The notes under the pieces: model-generated | Told to the model about the DNA's origin: nothing | What the model saw: only the letters and a program-made list of their open reading frames with translations | Databases searched by the model: none | NCBI RefSeq assembly: GCF_039540375.1 | Contig: NZ_BAABEX010000008.1 | Location: forward strand, 62,001 to 126,000 | Origin: Acidovorax_G lacteus | GTDB lineage: Bacteria > Pseudomonadota > Gammaproteobacteria > Burkholderiales > Burkholderiaceae_C | Direction: 5' to 3' | Length of the DNA stretch: 64,000 nt | Shown here: piece after piece, positions 53,977-63,404 of the stretch | How the letters are laid out: every line of letters begins with the position of its first letter | Numbering within the stretch: the first letter of the stretch is position 1 | Program-made: the position numbers and the translations under genes

Positions 53977-55202
53977 ACCTCGCGGCGGCACTGCGTGCGG
54001 CCTGGCGGTCGCTCTCGGCCAATCTGCTGCGCAGCATGCTGACCATGCTGGGCATCATCATTGGTGTGGCGGCGGTCATCACCATGGTGGCGGTGGGCCG
54101 CGGGGCCACCGAGCGCGTACAGGCGCAGATGAAGGGGCTGGGCAGCAACATCCTGCTGGTGGTGCCGGGCAGCCTAAGCGCGGCCGGCGTGCGCCTGGGC
54201 GCGCAGACCCGGTCGCGCTTCACCGACGAGGACGCCGACGCAGTGGCCCGCGAGGTGCCCGAGGTGCAGGTGGCCGCGCCCTCTGCGCGCACCACGGCCC
54301 AGGCGGTGGCGCAGGGCGCGAACTGGAACACCACCATCTTCGGCACCACGAACGACTATCTCGACGTGCGCGAGTGGCCGCTGGCCGCGGGGCGCTTGTT
54401 CGAGCCCGCCGAGCAGCAAGGCTCGGCCAAGGTGGCCTGGCTGGGGCAAACGGCGGCCCAGGAACTGTTTGGCGACGACGACCCGCTGGGCCAGACGGTA
54501 CGGGTGCGGGGGGTGCCGTTCACGGTGGTGGGTCTGCTGAGTGCCAAGGGACAGAACTCGGTCGGCCAGGACCAGGACGACATCGTGGTGGTGCCCATGT
54601 CCACCTTCCGCAACCGCATCTGGAACGCTGGCGGCAATGTGCGCCGCATCTGGGCCATCCACATCAAGGTGCAGGCCGATGCGGACATGGCGCGGGCGGA
54701 GGAATCCATTCGCGAACTGCTGCGCCAGCGCCTGAAGGTGCCCGGGGGCGGTGACGACACCTTCAGCATCCGCAATCTGTCGGAGGTGCTGCAGGCCCAG
54801 GAGGCTTCGAGCCGCGTGATGACGTGGCTGCTGGCCGCCGTGGCGGGCGTAAGCCTGTTGGTGGGCGGTATCGGCATCATGAACATCATGCTGGTGAGCG
54901 TGACCGAGCGTACGCGTGAGATTGGCTTGCGCATGGCCGTGGGGGCCCGGGGGCGCGACATCCTCGCGCAGTTCCTGATCGAGGCCGTGACGCTGAGCGT
55001 GGTGGGCGGGGCCATCGGCTTGGTACTTGGGGCCGCGGCCACCGCAGCGGTGGCGCACTTTGCGGGCTGGAGTGTGCGGCTGGACGCGGCCACCGTGCTG
55101 CTGGCGGTGGGTTTTTCGGGGGTCGTAGGCGTGTTTTTTGGCTATTACCCGGCTCGGCGGGCGGCGCGGCTGCTGCCTATTCAGGCTTTGCGCTACGAAT
55201 GA
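53973..55202 (+). CDS. macB: MacB-like FtsX-domain permease
   Basis: A 409-residue membrane protein with one N-terminal helix (SMLTMLGIIIGVAAVITMVAVG), a large periplasmic MacB_PCD domain (about 45-270) and three C-terminal helices. The FtsX motif is GGIGIMNIMLVSVTERTREI, and the last part is RRAARLLPIQALRYE. It works with the adaptor and the ATPase to drive mechanotransmission-type export. A GCTCCG-CGC-CGGAGC hairpin without T tract lies just after its stop (55205-55219). Confidence 0.92.
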   Translation: MNLAAALRAAWRSLSANLLRSMLTMLGIIIGVAAVITMVAVGRGATERVQAQMKGLGSNILLVVPGSLSAAGVRLGAQTRSRFTDEDADAVAREVPEVQVAAPSARTTAQAVAQGANWNTTIFGTTNDYLDVREWPLAAGRLFEPAEQQGSAKVAWLGQTAAQELFGDDDPLGQTVRVRGVPFTVVGLLSAKGQNSVGQDQDDIVVVPMSTFRNRIWNAGGNVRRIWAIHIKVQADADMARAEESIRELLRQRLKVPGGGDDTFSIRNLSEVLQAQEASSRVMTWLLAAVAGVSLLVGGIGIMNIMLVSVTERTREIGLRMAVGARGRDILAQFLIEAVTLSVVGGAIGLVLGAAATAAVAHFAGWSVRLDAATVLLAVGFSGVVGVFFGYYPARRAARLLPIQALRYE

Positions 55203-55310
55203 TCGCTCCGCGCCGGAGCACCCGCCGCGGCTGGGTGGATGGGCGCCAGAGACCGGTGCGCGGGGGATAATCCGGGCTTTGCCGGCACAGCCGGATGCAA
55301 GGATCGCCTC

Positions 55311-56138
55311 GTGGATATCGTTGTTCTCGTCAAGGCCGCCATCATGGGGGTGGTCGAAGGGCTCACGGAGTTTCTGCCCATCTCGTCCACCGGACATCTG
55401 ATCCTGGCCGGCGCCTTGCTCGGTTTTGACGACGCCAAAGCCAAGGTGTTCGAGATTGCCATCCAGACAGGCGCGATCTTTGCCGTGATCCTCGTGTACT
55501 GGCAGCGCATCTGGAGCACGCTGGCCGGACTGCCCACCGAGCGGCAGGCGCAGCGTTTCAGCCTCAACGTAGCCATTGGCTTCTTCCCGGCGGTGTTGCT
55601 GGGGTTGCTGCTCGGCAAGGCCATCAAGGCGCACCTGTTCAACCCGCTGGTCGTGGCCACGACCTTCATCGTGGGTGGGTTCATCATCTTGTGGGCCGAG
55701 CGTCGTCCGGCTACGGCCACACGCGTGCATTCGGTGGACGACATGACGCCCTGGGACGCGCTCAAGGTGGGCTTGGTGCAGTGCCTGGCGATGGTGCCGG
55801 GCACCAGTCGCAGCGGTGCGACCATCATCGGCGGCATGCTGTTGGGCCTCTCGCGCAAAGCGGCTACCGACTATTCGTTCTTTCTTGCAATCCCGACGCT
55901 GATCGGCGCAGGTGCCTACAGCGTGTACAAGGAGCGCGACCTGATCAGCATGGCCGACCTTCCGATGTTTGCCACCGGCCTGGTGTTTTCTTTCCTGAGC
56001 GCCTGGCTGTGCGTGCGCTGGCTGCTGCGCTACATCAGTACCCACAGCTTTGTGCCGTTTGCCTACTACCGCATTGTGTTCGGCGTCATCGTGCTCTTCA
56101 CAGCCTGGACGGGATGGGTGCAATGGACCCCGCATTGA
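55311..56138 (+). CDS. uppP: Undecaprenyl-diphosphatase
   Basis: A 275-residue membrane phosphatase (BacA/UppP) that recycles undecaprenyl pyrophosphate, the cell-wall lipid carrier, and confers bacitracin tolerance. Hallmarks are EGLTEFLPISSTGHL with the catalytic Glu and Ser, and PGTSRSGATI in the second half, with eight or so helices. The start is a GTG at 55311 with AAGGA 7 nt upstream. It slightly overlaps the next gene. Confidence 0.95.
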   Translation: MDIVVLVKAAIMGVVEGLTEFLPISSTGHLILAGALLGFDDAKAKVFEIAIQTGAIFAVILVYWQRIWSTLAGLPTERQAQRFSLNVAIGFFPAVLLGLLLGKAIKAHLFNPLVVATTFIVGGFIILWAERRPATATRVHSVDDMTPWDALKVGLVQCLAMVPGTSRSGATIIGGMLLGLSRKAATDYSFFLAIPTLIGAGAYSVYKERDLISMADLPMFATGLVFSFLSAWLCVRWLLRYISTHSFVPFAYYRIVFGVIVLFTAWTGWVQWTPH

Positions 56139-57037
56139 GGCCGGTCGCACAGCTGGGGTGGGCCTGCGCGGTGCGCAGCCTGTGGGTACTGGCGGCGGTG
56201 CCGAGCATGGCCATGGCGCAGGACCCTGACCGTACGCAGCCTTCTGGGGTGCCTGCACAAGCTGTGTCTGCACCGTCGGACGCTGCTGCCGCCGCGCCGC
56301 CTGTGCGCCTGCACTATGTGTTGGGCGGTATCGCGAGCGCAAGCCCGGACTATCCGGGCAGCGAACGTCGCGGCTACGGGCTGCGTCCTGCGTGGGCGAT
56401 TGAGTACGGACGGTTTCGCTTGAGCACCTCGCGTGGCAGTGCCCTCATGGGACACGGGCTGGGCGGACAGGAGTCTGGCGCGAGCGCCACGCTCGCAGAC
56501 GGAGAGCGCTTCCAGCTGCGCGCAGGGTTGCGAATCGACCAGGGACGCGATGGTGATGAGTCGCCCCGCCTGGTCGGACTGCCCGAAGTGCGCAGCACCC
56601 TGCGCCTTCGGATGTCGGTCGGGTATGAGATCACTCGGCGTTGGTCGGTTGGCCTGGGGGTGTCGCAAGACCTGCTCGGCCGTGAAGGTGGAGGGCAGGC
56701 GTCGGTGTCGTTCGGCTACGCGCTGCCACTCTCGGACGCTACGCGCCTGAGCCTGGGCGCAGGCCTGCACTGGGCCGACGGCACCTACATGCGCACCCAG
56801 TACGGCGTACCGACGTCGGCAGCGGGCAGCAGCCCGTTGCCCGCCTACATTCCCAAGGCCGGCTGGTACAACGCCGACGCGGGCGTGGAAGTGATGCATG
56901 CCCTGGGCCGCCACTGGGTCGCGCTGGGCGGCGTTCGGGTGTCGCAGTTGCAGGGCGCCGCACGGCACAGCCCCCTGACGGTGGAGCCCTTTGGGTACTC
57001 GGTATCGGTGGGCTTGGCTTACCGCTGCTGCCGCTGA
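56123..57037 (+). CDS. MipA/OmpV-family outer-membrane protein
   Basis: A 304-residue protein with a signal peptide (SLWVLAAVPSMAMAQ) and a beta-barrel rich in alternating hydrophobic strands (VRLHYVLGGIASASPDYPGSE, SVGYEITRRWSVGLGVS) ending in Arg. MipA/OmpV proteins are scaffolds for murein synthesis or osmotic/antibiotic-related porins. The ATG at 56123 overlaps the uppP 3' end by 16 bp; an in-frame TTG at 56135 is the alternative. No clear ribosome binding site precedes either. Confidence 0.8.
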   Translation: MDPALRPVAQLGWACAVRSLWVLAAVPSMAMAQDPDRTQPSGVPAQAVSAPSDAAAAAPPVRLHYVLGGIASASPDYPGSERRGYGLRPAWAIEYGRFRLSTSRGSALMGHGLGGQESGASATLADGERFQLRAGLRIDQGRDGDESPRLVGLPEVRSTLRLRMSVGYEITRRWSVGLGVSQDLLGREGGGQASVSFGYALPLSDATRLSLGAGLHWADGTYMRTQYGVPTSAAGSSPLPAYIPKAGWYNADAGVEVMHALGRHWVALGGVRVSQLQGAARHSPLTVEPFGYSVSVGLAYRCCR

Positions 57038-57067
57038 CACGCCTCTGCGCTGCGAATGTCCCGCGGC

Positions 57068-58855
57068 TCAGTTGGAGGACAGGGCCAGGTCTCCAGTGTT
57101 GCGTCGCAGACAGAACTTGCCGCTCTGCTTGCCGCTGTACATGGCCGCATCGGCCAGCTTGAGCAGACCGCCAGGGTCGGTGCTGTCGATCGGGGCAATG
57201 GCGTAACCGATGGTCAGCCCGACCTGCACCTGGATGGAGCCCAGGGCAAACGGTGCATGGAAGGCGTCCAGCAGTTTCGAGCCCAGGTCGTGTGCCTGCT
57301 GCTCTCCTTGCAGGTGCGTGGCCATGATCACGAACTCATCGCCGCCCATGCGGGCAATCACGTCCGATTGGCGTACATGGCCCTGGAGACGACGGGTCAC
57401 TGCCACCAGCAGCTCGTCGCCTACATCGTGTCCATGGCGATCATTGACGGGCTTGAAGCCGTCGAGGTCCATCACGTACACCGCCACCATGCGCTCGTTG
57501 GTACTACGTGAGAGCGCGCTGGACAGCGCCATCTGTAGCCCGCGGCGATTGGGCAGCCCCGTCAGCGGGTCGGTGTGCGCGAGCGAGTGCATGGCGTCCC
57601 GCTCGCGGCTTGCCACCAGGGCGGCCTTGTGCACGGCCTGCGTGCGCAGCCCAAGCACGCGCAGGAACAGCAGCATGTCGAGGGTCGCACCAAACTGGAA
57701 GGAATGCATGGTCCAGAAGTTGACCGGCATCCACCCGTTGATTACGCCAATGACCACGGCCGTGGCGACGAAATACACCACCCAGGCGGTCAGCAGGGTG
57801 GAGCCAATGGCATCACCCGCCCGGGTGCGCCGCAGCGCACCGGGGATGCCCATCAGCGCCGGCACCAGGCCCAGGATACTCACCACGCCCGCAATCACGC
57901 GCGTGCTCAGAACGTCCAGGGCATACAGCAGCGCCAGCGTACAGCACAGCACAGCACCGCCCCGCATCCAGCGCAGAAAGCGGCTGCGCGGAAGATGGCC
58001 CGCCAGTGTCTGGCTGATGAACAGAAACGAGCCTGTGGTGGCCATGAGGGCCGACAGGCCGGCCGCGTGTTCGGTGAACCACAGGCTGTCGGTCCATAGG
58101 TACTGGCGTCCTATACCGAAGAGGTGCAAGGAAAACAGCAGGCTTCCAGCGGTCAGCAGCGCGTACTGCCCGAAGAGCACTTCTCGCGTGCTGGCCCATT
58201 GTGCAAGGCTGTAGAAGATCAGACACAGCGCCAGGCCCGTGAGCACGCCTTGCAGCATCTGCTCGTCCACCGCGTGCGCCAGAAGCGCCGAAGGGGTGTG
58301 CAGCGAGATCGGGAGGATCATGGCCGCCCGGGTCTCCACCCGCAGGATCAGGTCGTAGCGCTCCCCAGGCACCAGTTCGAACATCACTGCATGGCTGCGG
58401 GTGCGCAGCGGACGCTCGTCGAACTCAATGGCACTGCCCAACACCACATGGCGCAGCAGCGCGCCGTTGCGAACCAGATGGACGTCGATACGGTTCAAGT
58501 CCGGATGGTCGATGTCCAGAGCCCACTGCCCTTGCGAAGCGAAGTCCACCACCATGGGTACGCGTAGCCATACGGCATCGGGGCGCACCCCAAGCGCACC
58601 ACCCCGGTGCGGAGGCTCCTGCCAGCGGTCGGGTGCCTTCAGCACGTCCTGGATGCTGAGGGTGCGTGTCGGATCCGTTTGCATCGACAGCACCGGCCAC
58701 GCCTTCAGTGTCCCTTGCGCATCGCGCAGTTGCAGTGCCGCGGGCTCGGCGGCCTGCACAGACGGCACTCCTACCAGGAGGCACGCCAGCAGCAGGCACA
58801 GGCCGACCCACGCGCCCAGGGCGCGACGAATGGAGAGGCTCAAAACCAGCTGCAT
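57068..58855 (-). CDS. 7TMR-DISM diguanylate cyclase (paralogue 1)
   Basis: A 595-residue sensor enzyme: signal peptide (LLLACLLVGVPSVQA), a periplasmic 7TMR-DISMED2-type beta-domain (about 40-180), seven membrane helices (about 185-400) and a C-terminal GGDEF domain. The active site is intact (MGGDEFVI), and RQSD five residues upstream is a product-inhibition (I) site. It makes cyclic di-GMP in response to an extracellular ligand that is unknown. It closely resembles the protein encoded at 59151-60992. Confidence 0.92.
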   Translation of the reverse strand: MQLVLSLSIRRALGAWVGLCLLLACLLVGVPSVQAAEPAALQLRDAQGTLKAWPVLSMQTDPTRTLSIQDVLKAPDRWQEPPHRGGALGVRPDAVWLRVPMVVDFASQGQWALDIDHPDLNRIDVHLVRNGALLRHVVLGSAIEFDERPLRTRSHAVMFELVPGERYDLILRVETRAAMILPISLHTPSALLAHAVDEQMLQGVLTGLALCLIFYSLAQWASTREVLFGQYALLTAGSLLFSLHLFGIGRQYLWTDSLWFTEHAAGLSALMATTGSFLFISQTLAGHLPRSRFLRWMRGGAVLCCTLALLYALDVLSTRVIAGVVSILGLVPALMGIPGALRRTRAGDAIGSTLLTAWVVYFVATAVVIGVINGWMPVNFWTMHSFQFGATLDMLLFLRVLGLRTQAVHKAALVASRERDAMHSLAHTDPLTGLPNRRGLQMALSSALSRSTNERMVAVYVMDLDGFKPVNDRHGHDVGDELLVAVTRRLQGHVRQSDVIARMGGDEFVIMATHLQGEQQAHDLGSKLLDAFHAPFALGSIQVQVGLTIGYAIAPIDSTDPGGLLKLADAAMYSGKQSGKFCLRRNTGDLALSSN

Positions 58856-59150
58856 GGCGGAAATGACGGGGCGGCCAAGGGGGGTGGGGGGCGTCACGGT
58901 GCGCGCAAGGTGGGCGCCTATGCACACTGCGACATGCGTTCGTGCGTGCGACAGCATCGCACGAGAGCGCGTGCGGGTGAAGTGCTTACTCCAGAGAAGG
59001 GCATGTCGAACCGTCGCGGCACGTGCGCGTGAAACATTTGTATCAAATATTACCGGAGTCGTGTGACGACAGGAGGCATGAACCGCCGCGCAAGGGTTCG
59101 GGATTGCCCGATAGCGTACGCGCTTGGCCTGCACTAGGGCCTTGTGGTGA
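58856..59150. other. Intergenic region between the two diguanylate cyclase genes
   Basis: About 295 bp without a gene. It holds the promoter region of paralogue 1. TTTGTATCA (59037-59045) and TGTGAC (59062-59067) match a pair found upstream of the carotenoid-type gene at 63316-63342, but with 16 instead of 12 nt between them. An AT-rich TATCAAATATTA lies at 59041-59052. Confidence 0.5.
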
Positions 59151-60992
59151 CTATTCCACTGCTGGCACGCTGCTCTGCCGTGGCGCGGGAGCGGTGTGAC
59201 GGCGCAAGCAGAAACGTCCGTCCTGTTTGCCGCGGTACATGGCCGCGTCGGCCTGCTTGACCAGTTCCTGGGCGGTTTGCGCATCCTGCGGGGCCAAGGC
59301 GTAGCCCACGGTCAGTCCGAGCTGTAAGGAAAGAGGACCGATCAGGAACGGGGCCTCCATGGCTGCGACCAGTTGCTCGCCCAACTGCTGGGCGTCCTGC
59401 GCGCTGTGCAGGCTGCGGGCCAGCACGAGAAATTCGTCGCCACCCACCCGTGCGATCAAGTCGGGGTAGCGAACACGCTCGCTCAAACGTCTGGCCACGG
59501 CCTCCAGCAGTTCGTCGCCTACGTCGTGACCATGCTGGTCGTTGACGGGCTTGAAGCCATCCAAGTCCAGTACGTACACCGCAAGAGGGCGTTCGGACGT
59601 GGCCGTCAGCATGGCAGCGCTCAGCGGGCCCTGCAGGCCACGGCGGTTCGGCAGGCCAGTGAGAGGGTCCGTGTGGGCCAGAACCCGCATCGCGTCGCGC
59701 TCCTGAGCGGCCAGCCGCGCTTCGTCGCGCACGGCCTTGGCGCGCAGGCCCAGTACGCGCAGAAACAGCAGCATGTCGATGGTGGCTCCGAATTGAAAGG
59801 CGTGGAGGCTCCAGAACTGGGCTGGCACCCACCCCTGGGCCAGGGCCACCATGACCCCTGCACCGGCGCCATAAGCGGTCCAGGCCCAAAGCAACGGTGT
59901 GCCGATGGGGTCGCCCTCGCGCACGCGTCGCCAGGCCCGCGGCAGACTCAGCAAGGAGGGGAGCATGCCTGTCAGGCTCATGAAGGCCGTCGCCATGGGC
60001 ACGTTGACCCAGCCTGCCAGCGTGCCGCCCGCAGCGACGATCGTGACGAGCGCGCCGGTGTGCATGCTGCGCGCATAACGGCTTTGCACATCGTGTCCGG
60101 CGAGCACGTGCCTCAAAAACAGGTATGAGCCCGCGAGGGCAATCAGTCCGCAGACGGGCGCGATCCGCTGCTCGATCCAGGGCTGCTGTCCCCACAAAAA
60201 TTGCCCGCCCACACTGAAAAATTGCAGCAAAAACCCGGCACTGCCCACGACCACCATGGCGTAGTAGCCGAACATCCGGTCGCGCTGTGTGATCCATTGC
60301 AGCAGGCTGTATGCGATCAGGCCGAGAGCCAGGCCTTGCAGCACACCCTGCAGCATCTGTTCCCGCAACGAACGCAACAAGTACTGCGGCAGCGTAGCCA
60401 CCTGGAGCGGCAGGATCATGGGCCCGTGGGTACGTACCCGCAGCAGCAGTTCGTGCGATTGGCCTGGCTCCAGCTGGAGCAGCATGGTGGGGGTGCGCGC
60501 GTTCAACCCGTGGTCGGTCGCCGCACGGCTGTAGCCCAGCAACACTGTCTGCACCACAGCGCTGCCCCGTATCAGGTAGAAGTCCACCTCTCGAAGCGAC
60601 CCGTAGTCGAGACTTGCGACCCACTCGTGCGTGGCCGAGGCCTCCGAGACCTGCAACGGCACACGGACCCACACCGCGTCGGTGCGCACACCCAACGAGC
60701 CGCCGCGGTGCGGCGGGGCCTCAAAACGCCAGCGCTCGGCGACCAATTGCTCTGCTGTGTGGGTGCCCGATGCGTCGAAATGCACCGTAGCCACCGTCCA
60801 GGCATCCTGCAGTGCGGCCGTGGGCCGCAATTCCAATGCGGCGGGCGAAGCCGCAGCAGGGCCTCCACATGCCAGCAGGAGCCAGCACAGCGTCCAGAGC
60901 CTGGCAGATCCGCCCACCCAAACGCCTGCGATCATGCAGCGCAGTCGGGTCACGACGACGTGGGCGAGAGCAGTGAGTCGCTCCAGAGCCAT
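59151..60992 (-). CDS. 7TMR-DISM diguanylate cyclase (paralogue 2)
   Basis: A 613-residue relative of paralogue 1 with the same layout: signal-like segment (LWTLCWLLLACGGPAAA), 7TMR-DISMED2 domain, seven membrane helices and a GGDEF domain with an intact VGGDEFLV active site and an RYPD I-site. The ATG at 60992 is used; a TTG at 61028 that overlaps the MpaB stop would lengthen it by 12 residues, and an ATG at 60935 would put the signal peptide at the very N-terminus. It is third in an operon with the carotenoid-type and MpaB-type genes. Confidence 0.9.
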   Translation of the reverse strand: MALERLTALAHVVVTRLRCMIAGVWVGGSARLWTLCWLLLACGGPAAASPAALELRPTAALQDAWTVATVHFDASGTHTAEQLVAERWRFEAPPHRGGSLGVRTDAVWVRVPLQVSEASATHEWVASLDYGSLREVDFYLIRGSAVVQTVLLGYSRAATDHGLNARTPTMLLQLEPGQSHELLLRVRTHGPMILPLQVATLPQYLLRSLREQMLQGVLQGLALGLIAYSLLQWITQRDRMFGYYAMVVVGSAGFLLQFFSVGGQFLWGQQPWIEQRIAPVCGLIALAGSYLFLRHVLAGHDVQSRYARSMHTGALVTIVAAGGTLAGWVNVPMATAFMSLTGMLPSLLSLPRAWRRVREGDPIGTPLLWAWTAYGAGAGVMVALAQGWVPAQFWSLHAFQFGATIDMLLFLRVLGLRAKAVRDEARLAAQERDAMRVLAHTDPLTGLPNRRGLQGPLSAAMLTATSERPLAVYVLDLDGFKPVNDQHGHDVGDELLEAVARRLSERVRYPDLIARVGGDEFLVLARSLHSAQDAQQLGEQLVAAMEAPFLIGPLSLQLGLTVGYALAPQDAQTAQELVKQADAAMYRGKQDGRFCLRRHTAPAPRQSSVPAVE

Positions 60993-61024
60993 CGGGCTGG
61001 TGCAGGCCGTACCAAGGCCGTTGC

Positions 61025-62494
61025 TCAAGGGGTCTGACGAGAGGCCTGTGCAGCGGTGCGCTTCCCGAGACCGTGGCTCCAGGTGCCATCGGTGGTCAGC
61101 CGGTCTTCAAGCTGGTTCAGCCAGCCTGGGGCGTGCGGGTCGTCGCTCCAGCTGTGGACCACCCCGTCCACCTGGTTTAGCAGGGCGTCAGGCAATTGCA
61201 GGGGGCGGGTCTGACTGAGCAGTACGCGGCTCATGAAGTGATAGCCCAGCACCCGGGTGATGCTTCGGGTGATGGAGAACTGGGGCGACACGCATCGGAC
61301 GACGGTGTCGATGATGCGTGCCAGGCCCATGACGGTCCAGAAGCCGAATCTGGACAGCCATGACGCATGCGCCTGGAGTTGCAAGTCGCGCGCCGTGGTA
61401 CGACCGCACAGGAAACGCGTCAGCAGCACGGGCCAAGGGCGGATCACCTGCCAGGGCAGTGACTGGGCCATGGTGTTCATGAGAGCCGCGCCTAGCGATG
61501 GGCGAGGGTCCGGGGTCACCGGGTCGGCACGGCCGCGCATCTGCATCTGGTCAAACAGTGTTTCGGCTTGCTCCATCGAGTGCGCCATGAGTTCAGGCTG
61601 GATGCCGAGCACATGGCCCACCACGTTCCAGGCGTGCAGGTACGCTTCCTCATCCGCCGCGGAGAGCCCGATGCCCAGCCGACGCAGGCCCCGCAGAAAG
61701 ACGTAGTGAAAGGTCAGTAGCGTGTAGGCCAGCTCTTCCTGGTTACAGGGCAGGGCGTCCGCCGACAAGTCCCAGCCGCGCGCCTGCAGCACCTCGTACA
61801 TGGTGGGTTTGCGGTGCGCTGGCAGGGGCAGCGCAGCCACCAGCCCGGTGCTGGGCAGGGCTCCACCGGCACGCCACTCCCGGACCTTGTCCTGCGGCGT
61901 TCCGCGCAGAATGAGGTGGCGGATGGTGGCGTGGATCAGCCGCACCTTCAGGATCTGCGCAAGGCCGGCTCCCTCTGGCCGGGTCAGTCCACCCTGCATC
62001 ATCACCGGGAAGATCATCGCTGCGGTGGACCGGATGCGGTACTCGGTATGCGCCTCCAGTTGCCCTGCCGCATGCAGCACGGCGGACAGATCGGGCAGCA
62101 CATAGCACTCGGGAAGGCTGGCGCAGAACAGCAGAATGCACGAGAGCGCTCCGTGCTCCATGAACACGCGTTCGGCGCGTTCAATCTTGAGTGGCTCGGC
62201 CCAGCCAGGCAGCACCTGGGCAAGGCGCACGTATTGCCGCAAGGCCATCGCGAGGTCTGCATCGCCCGCGATGGTGTCGGGTGCCCAGGCTTGCAGACTG
62301 GCGTTGTCCGTCCACTGCGCGAAGCATTCGTTGACGGCCGCAATGCGCTGCCATTGCTGTTCGGTTGCGCCCTCGGCTGCGCTCGCCCAGGGACCAAAAA
62401 TCTTGGCCACGGTAGCGTCGGCCAAGGGGTCGGCCTCAAACTGCATCGCGTCGAGGCGCGAGTCGGTGAAGGTGCGGGGCGGCAAGGGATGCAT
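61025..62494 (-). CDS. MpaB/DUF2236-family haem oxygenase-like protein
   Basis: A 489-residue, all-helical protein of the ER-bound oxygenase MpaB / latex-clearing protein (Lcp, DUF2236) superfamily. Landmarks are the RVFMEHGALSCILLF helix, EYRIRSTAAMIFPVM, LRLIHATIRHLILR (His-rich, the likely haem-facing region) and HYVFLRGLRRLGIG. Relatives cleave isoprenoid double bonds oxidatively. Its ATG at 62494 overlaps the stop of the carotenoid-type gene (TGATG) and its stop is near the start of the cyclase gene, so all three are translationally linked. Confidence 0.85.
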   Translation of the reverse strand: MHPLPPRTFTDSRLDAMQFEADPLADATVAKIFGPWASAAEGATEQQWQRIAAVNECFAQWTDNASLQAWAPDTIAGDADLAMALRQYVRLAQVLPGWAEPLKIERAERVFMEHGALSCILLFCASLPECYVLPDLSAVLHAAGQLEAHTEYRIRSTAAMIFPVMMQGGLTRPEGAGLAQILKVRLIHATIRHLILRGTPQDKVREWRAGGALPSTGLVAALPLPAHRKPTMYEVLQARGWDLSADALPCNQEELAYTLLTFHYVFLRGLRRLGIGLSAADEEAYLHAWNVVGHVLGIQPELMAHSMEQAETLFDQMQMRGRADPVTPDPRPSLGAALMNTMAQSLPWQVIRPWPVLLTRFLCGRTTARDLQLQAHASWLSRFGFWTVMGLARIIDTVVRCVSPQFSITRSITRVLGYHFMSRVLLSQTRPLQLPDALLNQVDGVVHSWSDDPHAPGWLNQLEDRLTTDGTWSHGLGKRTAAQASRQTP

Positions 62495-63303
62495 CACAGA
62501 CCTTCAGAGGAGTCATGGCGCCACCGCCAGAAGCCGGCCAGCGCACACAGCAGCGGGATCCCCATGGCGAATGGGGCAATGGCACGGGTTTCCACAGGCA
62601 CGCCCCAGATCATCTGGAACACCATCCCACTTGCGTAGATACCCATGGGCAGCAGCACCATCAACGGATGCGGCGCAGCCACCTCGGGGCGGCTGCGCTG
62701 GTTCCAGCGGAACACGCTCAGGATCACGAACGAGACAAACACCCAGCCCACAAAGCCCTGCATGGTTTCACCGAACCAGCTGCCTTTTTTGAGCATGTCC
62801 CAGGCGTGCAGATGGAACACCAGGTACGGGTCGGCGCCGAGGTCGAACGCCGTGACGATCATGCCGCCCAAAAGAGCCAGGAACAGCAGGCCTGGCAGGC
62901 CGTGGCTTCCCGCCATGGTCACAGGGCGTTGCCAGACGATCAGGTTGGCCATGATGAAACCCGCGTACGTGAGTGCGAACCACATCATGGGAATCACCAG
63001 GGGCACATCTCCCAGACGCAGGCCCAGCAGCGGTGTGTAGGTGTAATCACCGAAAAACCAGCCCAGGGTGGAGCCCAGCTGTTCGGCCAGCCAACCGAGG
63101 CCGCATGCCACCGCCACAAACCGAAGCGCAGGCCCATGGCCCAACACCTGGGAGGCACTGGCCCAGCAGGCCGCGAACATCAGCAGCGAGGCTGCGACGA
63201 TGGCCAGGGTGACAGGGTTGTGGCTCTGCCATGCGGTTGCCAGCATGGCAACTGCCAGCGGCAGGAACATCAGCAGGGGCAGGCGGGACGGGTGTGGTCG
63301 CAT
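62494..63303 (-). CDS. Carotenoid-biosynthesis-type membrane protein (DUF422/CruF-like)
   Basis: A 269-residue membrane protein with about seven to eight helices, matching the DUF422 carotenoid_synth/CruF family (LAEQLGSTLGWFFGDYTYTP, YAGFIMANLIVW, FDLGADPYLV and WDMLKKGSWFG). CruF hydrates C50/C40 carotenoid ends or related lipids. No crt genes are in the window, so its real substrate here is open. First gene of an operon with MpaB-type and cyclase genes. Confidence 0.85.
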   Translation of the reverse strand: MRPHPSRLPLLMFLPLAVAMLATAWQSHNPVTLAIVAASLLMFAACWASASQVLGHGPALRFVAVACGLGWLAEQLGSTLGWFFGDYTYTPLLGLRLGDVPLVIPMMWFALTYAGFIMANLIVWQRPVTMAGSHGLPGLLFLALLGGMIVTAFDLGADPYLVFHLHAWDMLKKGSWFGETMQGFVGWVFVSFVILSVFRWNQRSRPEVAAPHPLMVLLPMGIYASGMVFQMIWGVPVETRAIAPFAMGIPLLCALAGFWRWRHDSSEGL

Positions 63304-63315
63304 GGTGGGCCCAAG

Positions 63316-63342
63316 TTTGTATCACACTGTAATTTATGTGAC
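63316..63342 (-). promoter_or_regulatory. Putative promoter/operator of the carotenoid-type operon
   Basis: On the minus strand, GTCACA (63342-63337), a 12-nt spacer, then TGATACAAA (63324-63316), just 13 bp before the ATG at 63303. The same two elements occur upstream of the cyclase paralogue 1, with a longer spacer. It is an AT-rich island in GC-rich DNA. The motif type (sigma factor or activator site) is unknown. Confidence 0.4.
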
Positions 63343-63404
63343 ATTCCGCGAACTAGAGGAATCTCCCGGATTGTCGGGCGTCCCCCCGGCAAACCGCTGC
63401 TGCT

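Noticed and set aside
55205..55219. A rho-independent terminator after the MacB-like permease
   Set aside because: The stem GCTCCG/CGGAGC is short (6 bp), and no T run follows on either strand.
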